The notes under the pieces were generated by a model. The model searched no databases. It was not told the DNA's origin and was given only the letters and a program-made list of their open reading frames with translations. The position numbers and the translations under genes were made by a program. A stretch of 64,000 nucleotides of DNA from Treponema sp. (GTDB taxonomy: Bacteria; Spirochaetota; Spirochaetia; Treponematales; Breznakiellaceae). The stretch lies in NCBI GenBank assembly GCA_009777535.1, contig WRLP01000001.1:111631-175630 (forward strand). Reading direction: 5' to 3'. Within the stretch, counting starts at the first letter, position 1. Every line of letters starts with the position of its first letter. Positions 53,237 to 60,545 of this stretch are shown here, in pieces.

Positions 53237-53281
53237 TTGACAAATGGTGTCCCGCGTTGTATTCTTGGGAAAACGGTTTCC
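53237..53281 (+). promoter_or_regulatory. Promoter and LacI-type operator, copy 2
   Basis: TTGACA (53237-53242), a 17-bp spacer, TATTCT (53260-53265) and an identical operator GGAAAACGGTTTCC (53268-53281), offset 127 bp from copy 1. This nearer copy may be the main promoter, or both work in series. Confidence 0.75.
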
Positions 53282-53298
53282 TGTTTTACTATACTGGA

Positions 53299-53330
53299 GC
53301 AAATAACCCCTTGCCATACGGGTTATTTGC
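53299..53330 (+). promoter_or_regulatory. Stem-loop in the glucan operon leader
   Basis: GCAAATAACCC (53299-53309) pairs perfectly with GGGTTATTTGC (53320-53330), with a ten-base loop. No T run follows, so it is not a classical terminator. It could stabilise the mRNA end or act as an attenuator. Confidence 0.55.
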
Positions 53331-53396
53331 GGCGAGGGTTTAATCAAGAGGCGAACCTTCGTCTGTCTGCGACAGGCTCGGTTGAGGAGACCCCGC

Positions 53397-53498
53397 CCCT
53401 CTGGGGCGATTATTAAAGGTATTAAACCCGAGACCAATACCTTATAAGAACAACATACACCGTCCGCTCTGCGGCGGGGTTGTTGATTTTTGTAAAAG
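53397..53498. repeat. Dispersed hairpin repeat upstream of malF
   Basis: CCCCTCTGGGGCGATTATTA and a palindromic TAAAGGTATTA...AATACCTTATA block, then GAACAACATACACCGTCCGC with its mate GCGGCGGGGTTGTTGATT. The right half equals the element at 4727-4783. It lies immediately before the malF ribosome site. Confidence 0.6.
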
Positions 53499-53507
53499 GG
53501 GGCATTA

Positions 53508-55004
53508 GTGCGGAAAATTACCATTCGTGATACAGATCATGAGGCAAAAGGGTCTATTTCCACGGTATCACGGGTCATAAAGATGAAAAATGCAGTTCTC
53601 AGTAACTTGGGCGGTTTCGTGCGTAATTCTGTTAAAACCGCTCTAAACGGATTAATGAGTTTTTTTAGCGCCTTTGTTCATAGATTTAAAAACGGAAACA
53701 TGGCAACCAGGGCGTCTCACATCATTATGGGCTTTGGGAATTTTTACCACAAACAAATCATCAAGGGCTTTATTTACCTGCTGTTTCAGGCAGGCTTCAT
53801 CTTGTTTATGGTATTATGCCCGCAGATTAACGATACTCCCCTGGGCTATAAGGCGCTTATAAATTTTACCACTCTCGGCACCGAAGCGGGCGATATATTC
53901 ACAAAGGCTGATGATTCCATGCTTATGCTTTTATTCGGCGTGGTAACAATGGGTATTATCGCCCTGTTCTTCCTGCTTTATTTGAGCAATTTGAAAAGTG
54001 CGTACAAGGCCGAATGTGATAAGCAGAAAAAGGGAAGAGCTTCCGGCTTTAGGGAAGATATCAGGGAACTTTTTGACAACCGGTTTCACATTACTCTTCT
54101 TACTCCATCTTTTGTCGGAGTTGCATTTTTTACAATAATGCCCACTATATTTATGATTTTTATCGCCTTTACAAACTTTGACAGCGCTCATCAGGGCGAG
54201 GTGTTGTTTGATTGGGTCGGGTTTGCTAATGTAAAGACCCTGTTAACCAAAACCGGAGAAATCGGTCAAAGGTTTATCCCTGTTTTAAGCTGGACTTTAG
54301 TGTGGGCGGTTTTTTCAACCTTTACCTGTTATTTTGGGGGAATATTTCTCGGAATTCTTATTAACAGGAAAGGCGTAAGGTACAAGACTCTTTTCAGAAC
54401 CATATTTATTCTGACTATTGCCATGCCTCAATTTGTTTCTTTGCTTGCTATCAGGAATATTCTGGGAGAACTTGGGCCGTTCAATACATTGCTGGTAAAC
54501 ACGGGTATTTTAAGCGAGCCTGTTTCCTTTTTGGCAAACTCGGACAGTATTTTAAGGGCAAGGATAACAATAATAGCTGCCAACTTCTGGATCGGCGTCC
54601 CATATACCATGCTTATGACAAGCGGTATTTTGCTCAATATTCCTGCCGATTTATACGAGGCGGCAAGGATTGACGGAGCAGGCCCGCTCAAATGTCTGGT
54701 AAAAATTACGATGCCATACATATTATTTGTTACCACCCCTTACCTCATCAGCTCTTTCATTGGAAACTTCAACAACTTTAACGTAATATATCTGCTTACC
54801 GAAGGCAGGCCCGCCGCTGTAGGGGGTTACAAGGCCGGCGCTACCGATCTTCTGGTAACCTGGCTTTTTAAGTTATCTGTCAATGAAAGAGAATATAATC
54901 TGGGGTCGCTGATAGGAATTATGACATTCCTTTGCACTTCGACTATTACCTTGCTTACTTATCGCCACAGCAAGGCGTATAAGGAGGAGGATGCTTTCCA
55001 ATGA
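53508..55004 (+). CDS. malF: Maltose-type ABC transporter permease MalF with a LacI-like N-terminal remnant
   Basis: 498 residues. Start at GTG 53508 with AAAAGGGGG seven bases upstream. Residues 2-24 (KITIRDTDHEAKGSISTVSRVI) look like the helix-turn-helix of LacI-family repressors, with one residue missing. The permease proper begins near residue 64. Further on are membrane segments and the EAA loop EAARIDGAGPLKCLVKITMP (about 385), which docks the ATPase. The LacI-like part has no known role in permeases. ATGs at 53583 and 53655 could give shorter products. malG overlaps the end (ATGA). Confidence 0.9.
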   Translation: MRKITIRDTDHEAKGSISTVSRVIKMKNAVLSNLGGFVRNSVKTALNGLMSFFSAFVHRFKNGNMATRASHIIMGFGNFYHKQIIKGFIYLLFQAGFILFMVLCPQINDTPLGYKALINFTTLGTEAGDIFTKADDSMLMLLFGVVTMGIIALFFLLYLSNLKSAYKAECDKQKKGRASGFREDIRELFDNRFHITLLTPSFVGVAFFTIMPTIFMIFIAFTNFDSAHQGEVLFDWVGFANVKTLLTKTGEIGQRFIPVLSWTLVWAVFSTFTCYFGGIFLGILINRKGVRYKTLFRTIFILTIAMPQFVSLLAIRNILGELGPFNTLLVNTGILSEPVSFLANSDSILRARITIIAANFWIGVPYTMLMTSGILLNIPADLYEAARIDGAGPLKCLVKITMPYILFVTTPYLISSFIGNFNNFNVIYLLTEGRPAAVGGYKAGATDLLVTWLFKLSVNEREYNLGSLIGIMTFLCTSTITLLTYRHSKAYKEEDAFQ

Positions 55005-55873
55005 TTAAATCAAAAACTACCGTGCATTTCTGGCAGTTGTTCTTTTCTCATGTGGGCTTATTCATTTTGGCGATGATCTGGCTGTATCCCATTTTATGGA
55101 TAGTGCTTAATGCTTTCAGGGTTGAGTACAACGATCAGGGAAATCTCGTTGGTATTGTTGTCTCTCATTATTTCCCGCGCGGTTTCGGCCTGGATAATTT
55201 TAGGCTGCTGTTTACCACAACATCCTTTGGCAGATGGATAAGAAATACGCTTATCGTTGCGGTTTTCAGCACTACGCTTTCGACAATGCTTTCACTAAGC
55301 ACCTCGTATGTAATGAGCAAGATGAGATTCAGAATGCGCAAGCCGATTATGAATATTGCATTGATTCTTGGGCTTTTCCCCGGTTTCATGTCTATAATCG
55401 CAATTTACTATATCCTTAAAGCATTGGGCCTTACCCAGTCTCTTGCAGCGCTTGTTCTTGTTTATTCTGCGGCATCCGGCATGAGCTTTTACATAGGAAA
55501 AGGTTTTTTTGATACAATTCCCAACTCGCTGATAGAAGCGGCTAAACTTGAAGGAGCGGTGCAGGCACGGATTTTTTCCTCTATCGTTTTGCCCATGAGC
55601 AGGCCCATCATAGTATATTTGGCGTTAATGGCTTTTATGGTGCCATGGATGGATTTTATTCTGGCAAGGGTAATCCTGGGAGAACAAAATGTCCATCTGC
55701 ATACAACGGCTGTCGGCCTGTACTATATGCTCTACGGGCAAAGGGTAGATTCCAATGTTTTTACATTGTTTTCGGCGGGATGCATCCTGATAGCAGTTCC
55801 CATTGTAGCACTGTTCCTCTCCATGCAGAAATTTTATGTTGAGGGGATTACTGCCGGCGCAGTTAAAAATTAG
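55001..55873 (+). CDS. malG: Maltose-type ABC transporter permease MalG
   Basis: 290 residues, about six helices, EAA loop EAAKLEGAVQARIFSSIVLP (about residue 186) and C-terminal GLTAGAVK-like GITAGAVKN. It pairs with MalF in the inner membrane to import maltodextrins. Neither the binding protein MalE nor the ATPase MalK/MsmK is in the window. They may lie elsewhere or be shared. Confidence 0.92.
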   Translation: MIKSKTTVHFWQLFFSHVGLFILAMIWLYPILWIVLNAFRVEYNDQGNLVGIVVSHYFPRGFGLDNFRLLFTTTSFGRWIRNTLIVAVFSTTLSTMLSLSTSYVMSKMRFRMRKPIMNIALILGLFPGFMSIIAIYYILKALGLTQSLAALVLVYSAASGMSFYIGKGFFDTIPNSLIEAAKLEGAVQARIFSSIVLPMSRPIIVYLALMAFMVPWMDFILARVILGEQNVHLHTTAVGLYYMLYGQRVDSNVFTLFSAGCILIAVPIVALFLSMQKFYVEGITAGAVKN

Positions 55874-55878
55874 CATAT

Positions 55879-57459
55879 ATGCTGAAATTTTTATTGGTAT
55901 TGCTTATGACTGCTGTAAGTTGCTGTGAGTACAGGATTTTAGACAAAGACCCGGTGGCTGAGGCTGTTGCCGACAACTACCGTACATATTACGAGATTTT
56001 TATCGGAGGTTTCTCCGATTCGAATAAAGACGGTCTGGGGGATATTAACGGGGTGATCAGCCGGCTTGATTATCTTAACGATGGTAATCCCAATTCCGGC
56101 AAGAGTCTTGGGGTGGAAGGAATTTGGCTGATGCCGGTAATGCCATCGCCGAGTTATCATAAATATGACATAACCGACTATTACAGTATCGATCCCGGGT
56201 ACGGAACAATGGCGGATTTTGAAAAACTTGTAGCTGAATGCAACAAGCGCGATATACGGCTAATAATCGACCTTGTATTGAATCACACTTCCGAGCGGCA
56301 TTCATGGTTTATCAGCGCCAGGAATGCCATAAAGGAAGGAAATTTGGAAGACAAGTATGCAAAGTACTACACTAAAAAGACCAGGAAAATTCCCGGAAGA
56401 ACATGGTATAAGTTTGAAAAAACTCCAAATGGAACGCAGTACTATTATGAAGCAAATTTCTCGCCCTGTATGCCGGAGCTTGATCTGGATAATCACGATG
56501 TACGCCATGAGATTACAGACATTGTTAAATTTTGGCTTGGTAAGGGAATTGGAGGGTTCAGACTGGATGCCGTTAAGTATTTCCATTATGGAGAAGATTT
56601 ACGGAACATACAATTTTTAAAATGGCTTAACGGTGAATGCAGAAAAGTCAAAGACGATGTTTATATTGTGGCTGAAAACTGGTCGCCCGCTGTTTCCATA
56701 CAAAATTATTATGAGGCTGTGAACTGTTTTGATTTCGGAATGTCCGGTACGGAAGGGGATATTTATAATACGGTACAAGGTGATAACAGTGTTACGGAAT
56801 TTTTACAGCGTTTGGCTTTATATCAAAGGCATATATTACAGAAAAACTCCCGGGCAATTCTTAACCCTTTTATTTCAAATCATGACATGGACAGGGCTGC
56901 GGATTTTCTTGATGTAGACGAATACGCAATGCAGATGGCCGCTAACCTGTATATACTTTCAAGCGGCTGTCCCTTCATTTACTATGGTGAAGAAATTGGA
57001 ATGAAAGGCTCAAATGACAGTGCCCCGACTGATGCAAACAGAAGGCTTGCAATGCTTTGGGACGATGGTGATACGGTCAGGGATCCTGCCGGCAGCAGCT
57101 ATGACAGGGCAAGGCAGGCAAACGGCAGTGTAAAGAGCCAATTGTCACAAAAAAACAGCCTTTTTGTACATTACAAAAATCTGATCATGCTTCGCAGGGC
57201 AAACCCCGAAATAGCAAGAGGCTTGATCGAACCTCTGGATTTTTCGCAGTATACCGCTTTTGGAGGTTTCGTTTCCGATTACAACGGAAGCAAAGCGGCC
57301 GTATTTCACAATACCGGCGAAAATGAAATCACTGTCGATTTGGCGGGATATACCGATGTTGAATTTTCAGAGGTAAGGGGATATGCGGGAAAAGGCAGGA
57401 GCGGCCTGTGCGGAAGTATTCTTAGTCTTTCGGGGTATACGAGTGTTGTTATTAAATAA
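55879..57459 (+). CDS. GH13 alpha-amylase-type lipoprotein
   Basis: 526 residues. Lipobox LMTAVSC, then a GH13 barrel: DLVLNHTSERH (region I), GFRLDAVKYFHYG (nucleophile Asp about 228), VAENW (acid Glu) and NHDMDRA (Asp). The short barrel start YYEIFIGGFSDSNKDGLGDINGV is like cyclomaltodextrinase/oligo-glucosidase members. It would cut starch or maltodextrins at the outer face or periplasm. The gap to malG is 5 bp, so the operon continues. Confidence 0.9.
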   Translation: MLKFLLVLLMTAVSCCEYRILDKDPVAEAVADNYRTYYEIFIGGFSDSNKDGLGDINGVISRLDYLNDGNPNSGKSLGVEGIWLMPVMPSPSYHKYDITDYYSIDPGYGTMADFEKLVAECNKRDIRLIIDLVLNHTSERHSWFISARNAIKEGNLEDKYAKYYTKKTRKIPGRTWYKFEKTPNGTQYYYEANFSPCMPELDLDNHDVRHEITDIVKFWLGKGIGGFRLDAVKYFHYGEDLRNIQFLKWLNGECRKVKDDVYIVAENWSPAVSIQNYYEAVNCFDFGMSGTEGDIYNTVQGDNSVTEFLQRLALYQRHILQKNSRAILNPFISNHDMDRAADFLDVDEYAMQMAANLYILSSGCPFIYYGEEIGMKGSNDSAPTDANRRLAMLWDDGDTVRDPAGSSYDRARQANGSVKSQLSQKNSLFVHYKNLIMLRRANPEIARGLIEPLDFSQYTAFGGFVSDYNGSKAAVFHNTGENEITVDLAGYTDVEFSEVRGYAGKGRSGLCGSILSLSGYTSVVIK

Positions 57460-57627
57460 AGACCGTCATTGGACTGTCTGCGGCCGGGCATGGCTTGCCG
57501 TCTTTACGAAAATAATTTGTATAGTGGCAAAACGTAATTCCATGGCTGATAATTAATATAGCGGTGTTAAAATCTGGACTTTGCTGAATGGCAGTACCAG
57601 TATTTATTTAGAGGAGGCGTACAGTAT

Positions 57628-59382
57628 ATGAGAGTGAAAATTTTATTGAAAACTCTGCTTTTGGTTTTCCTGCTGTTACCTGTTGGTATTTTTGCAGAGC
57701 CGCGTTTTGGTACATGGTCGGGTCTTGGGTTGGAAACCCAATTTGACAGTAAAACCATGGAGCCAAAACAAGTCTTTACCGAATTCAAGGGAATTGTAAA
57801 ATTCACGTTTGATCCATGGGAGGGGGTGAACATATTTACCGAACTATCCATGGCGGGCAGTCAGGATCTGTATCTAAACAAGGATCTTACAGGCAGGGAA
57901 TTATATTTTAGTGATGGGCTCAAGCATTTTTTTGTAGATGCGCTGACTAATCCCATTCAGTATTGGGGCAATACTCTTCCCAAGGTTGACCACCTTAAAC
58001 TGACATACAGTTCGGATTATGTAGTTACCGACATCGGGTATAAATACACAAAATTACCTGAACATACAAATGCTCTGTGGAAAACAATATCTTCGGATTG
58101 GGATGCGGGCTGGGATGAGGCAGCCGATTACGGTGGTTTTGTTGCACTCACTACAGGCAGTGGAGTACCAAATATCGGCCCGGTTGGCATTAGAGCTCAG
58201 GCCATACCCAACAAAAGCGCCGACAGAAGAGGCGAACAATACGGCTTTTTGGGCTGGATTGCTGCTACTTACGAGAGCCATGTACTGGACTTTCAATACA
58301 ACGGTGCCTATGGCAAAGAGGGCTGGGAAACCGTATTCGACGACATATATGAAGCTGACTTTATTCTTGGCTATACTTCCAAGTTCGGCGGATTGGGAAT
58401 TAGTTCCAACCTCTTGTTGAATTTATGGGGTGTTGAAAGAAAGGTAAGTCCCGGGGGAACTAGATACCGTGACTTCTATACCCCCAGCCCGGGTTCTTCC
58501 GACGTGGGTACCGTAGACCCTGATGCCGAAACCCTGGAAAACATGGCTGCAGGAATCAGGCTGTTTTATGATTTTTCTGCGTTTAATGCAGGGAAAGCAT
58601 TTCTTGGGTACCGTTTCCGCGGTTCCCAGGCCAACATGATGTATGTTAAGGAAGCAGACGGAGCCACATATCTGTCAGATCAATTGGGCCCTCTTAACAC
58701 CCAACGTTTTTGGCTGGATTATGAGTTACCGCCGCTTGCCGATGGTTTGACTATAGGGTTTGGCGCCGGCCCTGAATTCATATTATACAGAGATGGCAGA
58801 ATAGAGCCTTATAACAATCCAGACAATATATTAATCAGGTTTAACCCCTGGTTTAGGTATGATTTAAAACAAATCAACGTAAATGCAGTTGTTTCACCCT
58901 ACGCAGAGATGAGTTTTTATACCGCCGAAGAAGATCACATTATGCGCGGCAATATAAAGAGTCCGTTCCTGCTTTCAAAGGTGGGGATTCTGGCAGAAAT
59001 CGGGCAGATACACCGGGAAATAAGAGGCGTGGATTTACATATTGGTGTCGATAACCGGGACCGGGACTATCTGTATAATTCCTGGCTGGCAACGATTAAG
59101 ATGCGCGAGCAGTTGAATATCCAGGGGGGATTTTTACTGCGTATTGCCAATAATAATGTCGAGACCCATGACAATCCTTTCGGCTTTTTTATGGGCGTCA
59201 CCAAAAGGCTCTCAACTCCTGTGAGGCCTACTGTGTATGCGCAATTTATGTGGAATATGGAGCCCTACAAAAGTTTTACCGACGGGATCACTTTCTTTGA
59301 TTTGGATGGAAGTTTGATGAATGGAACAGGAGACTACAGCGGCAGCGCGGCAGTACGCCTTGGTCTGCGCTGGGAACTGTAA
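57628..59382 (+). CDS. Outer-membrane barrel protein of the glucan locus
   Basis: 584 residues, Sec signal MRVKILLKTLLLVFLLLPVGIFAE, then a beta-rich body ending LRLGLRWEL-like (hydrophobic C-terminus of a barrel). GGAGG precedes the ATG, with a 168-bp gap before it. No carbohydrate domain is recognised. From its place between enzymes and binding lipoproteins I infer a glucan-specific porin, taking the role of SusC without the TonB plug. Family not recognised. Confidence 0.65.
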   Translation: MRVKILLKTLLLVFLLLPVGIFAEPRFGTWSGLGLETQFDSKTMEPKQVFTEFKGIVKFTFDPWEGVNIFTELSMAGSQDLYLNKDLTGRELYFSDGLKHFFVDALTNPIQYWGNTLPKVDHLKLTYSSDYVVTDIGYKYTKLPEHTNALWKTISSDWDAGWDEAADYGGFVALTTGSGVPNIGPVGIRAQAIPNKSADRRGEQYGFLGWIAATYESHVLDFQYNGAYGKEGWETVFDDIYEADFILGYTSKFGGLGISSNLLLNLWGVERKVSPGGTRYRDFYTPSPGSSDVGTVDPDAETLENMAAGIRLFYDFSAFNAGKAFLGYRFRGSQANMMYVKEADGATYLSDQLGPLNTQRFWLDYELPPLADGLTIGFGAGPEFILYRDGRIEPYNNPDNILIRFNPWFRYDLKQINVNAVVSPYAEMSFYTAEEDHIMRGNIKSPFLLSKVGILAEIGQIHREIRGVDLHIGVDNRDRDYLYNSWLATIKMREQLNIQGGFLLRIANNNVETHDNPFGFFMGVTKRLSTPVRPTVYAQFMWNMEPYKSFTDGITFFDLDGSLMNGTGDYSGSAAVRLGLRWEL

Positions 59383-59394
59383 GGGAGAATGAAA

Positions 59395-60057
59395 ATGAAG
59401 ATTAAAACAGGTAATTTAATTCTTGCGTTGATGCTTTTTACACTGGTATTGGCAGCCTGTCCGACAAAATACCCTGATTTACCGCCCAAGTCATTTATAG
59501 CCAGAGAGATATTAGCTGACATTGAAGCTAAACTTGGCGGTATAATAGTGGCGGTTATGGAAGCCGAAGACGGCAGGCTTACAAAAACCAATCCCGGTTT
59601 TGATACCGGAACCCATTCCAGCGGTTCTGCCTCTGAAGGAAAATTTGTCAAAGGCATAGGCGTAGGGCAGGCGTATGTGGAAGTAACGATTCCGAATAAT
59701 AATCCTTATACCACCGCTCCTATTTCTTCCGGCACTTACGGCATCGGCATTGGCTGGAGCGGTTCGCCTAACGGCTATGTCCAGGTTACCCTAAGACCCG
59801 GCAGGTCTGATGAAGTAATGGTCAATGTACGGTACGAGAGACCGGACGGAGTGACCAATTGGGATATGTCAGATCCTCAGTACCTTGCTGTTATGGATAC
59901 TGTTACCGCCAAGGCGGGGGATATAATCCGTATTCAAAACGGCGAAGTCCCCGGTACTGATGCAACGATTGGAGAAGACCCCAATGCCCCCGGTACTCTG
60001 CTTAACTATATACATTTGGATGTAGTATATTTGTTTACACCCAATGAACCGGAATAA
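59395..60057 (+). CDS. Lipoprotein with a CBM6/35-like carbohydrate-binding domain
   Basis: 220 residues from the ATG seven bases after GGGAG (an ATG two codons earlier abuts the site). Lipobox VLAAC, then AEDGRLTKTNPGFDTGTHSS and a beta-sandwich pattern (YVEVTIP, YGIGIGWSGSPNGYVQVTL). A beginning of the EAEDG type followed by a glycine-rich jelly roll suggests CBM6/35. It probably binds glucans at the cell surface. Confidence 0.6.
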   Translation: MKIKTGNLILALMLFTLVLAACPTKYPDLPPKSFIAREILADIEAKLGGIIVAVMEAEDGRLTKTNPGFDTGTHSSGSASEGKFVKGIGVGQAYVEVTIPNNNPYTTAPISSGTYGIGIGWSGSPNGYVQVTLRPGRSDEVMVNVRYERPDGVTNWDMSDPQYLAVMDTVTAKAGDIIRIQNGEVPGTDATIGEDPNAPGTLLNYIHLDVVYLFTPNEPE

Positions 60058-60067
60058 TGTCACCTAA

Positions 60068-60095
60068 CTGCTGCCGGCCTTAAGTGCCGGTGCAG
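60068..60095 (+). promoter_or_regulatory. Intergenic hairpin between glucan-binding lipoprotein genes
   Basis: CTGCTGCCGGC pairs with GCCGGTGCAG around a short loop, one T-T mismatch, followed by an A run. It may tune mRNA stability between the genes. A similar small stem (ACCGGC/GCCGGT) lies at about 63194-63208 before the last gene. Confidence 0.45.
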
Positions 60096-60119
60096 AAAAA
60101 ATATTCAAGGAGTAAGAAG

Positions 60120-60536
60120 ATGAAGACAAAAATCAGAATTGGAGCATTGATTGCTCTGGCGGCGTTACTGTTTACAGGTGTGGCAGTAACATCATGCATG
60201 AGCGTTCCGGGGGGCGGAAGCGATTCCGATCCGGCAATTATCCACTACTACCGCTACGATCAGAAATATGACGAAGGCTGGAATTTGTGGATATGGGAGG
60301 TCGGCGGCCCCGAAGGGAGCGGCTACGAGTTTGGTTCTCCGGATGCGGAGGGCTGGGTAACCGGGACAATACCGATGGAATCATACGTGGAAGAATTCGG
60401 TTACATAGTCAGGAAAAGCACACCGGGGAATGACTGGGAAGACAAGGATGTTGCCGATGATCGTTTTTCCAAAGCAAGGGAAATCTGGATTATCACCGGC
60501 GATCCTGCGACCTACACATCAAAACCGGAGCTTTAA
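60120..60536 (+). CDS. Stand-alone CBM41 (pullulan-binding) lipoprotein
   Basis: 138 residues. Lipobox VTSC, then a single domain IIHYYRYDQKYDEGWNLWIW...GYEFGSPD...EEFGYIVRKS, clearly the same fold and sequence class as the N-terminal domain of the pullulanase encoded 10 bp downstream. It binds alpha-glucan, so it is a free surface binding unit made by duplication or by fission from the enzyme. GGAG lies six bases before the ATG. Confidence 0.8.
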   Translation: MKTKIRIGALIALAALLFTGVAVTSCMSVPGGGSDSDPAIIHYYRYDQKYDEGWNLWIWEVGGPEGSGYEFGSPDAEGWVTGTIPMESYVEEFGYIVRKSTPGNDWEDKDVADDRFSKAREIWIITGDPATYTSKPEL

Positions 60537-60545
60537 TAAACACAA

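Larger units (their letters stand above)
53049..53294 (+). repeat. Tandem duplication of the maltose/glucan operon promoter region
   Basis: Two about 130-bp copies, beginning TTTTTGTACCGGG at about 53049 and 53181. Each contains GATAAAG/GAGATAAA, TTCCTTGACAAATGGTGTC and CGGTTTCCTGTTTT, with small indels. The non-coding region up to the malF start at 53508 has no other gene. Confidence 0.85.

Noticed and set aside
53583-53655. MalF starting only at the internal ATG codons
   Set aside because: Neither has a ribosome site as good as that of the GTG at 53508, though shorter products cannot be excluded.
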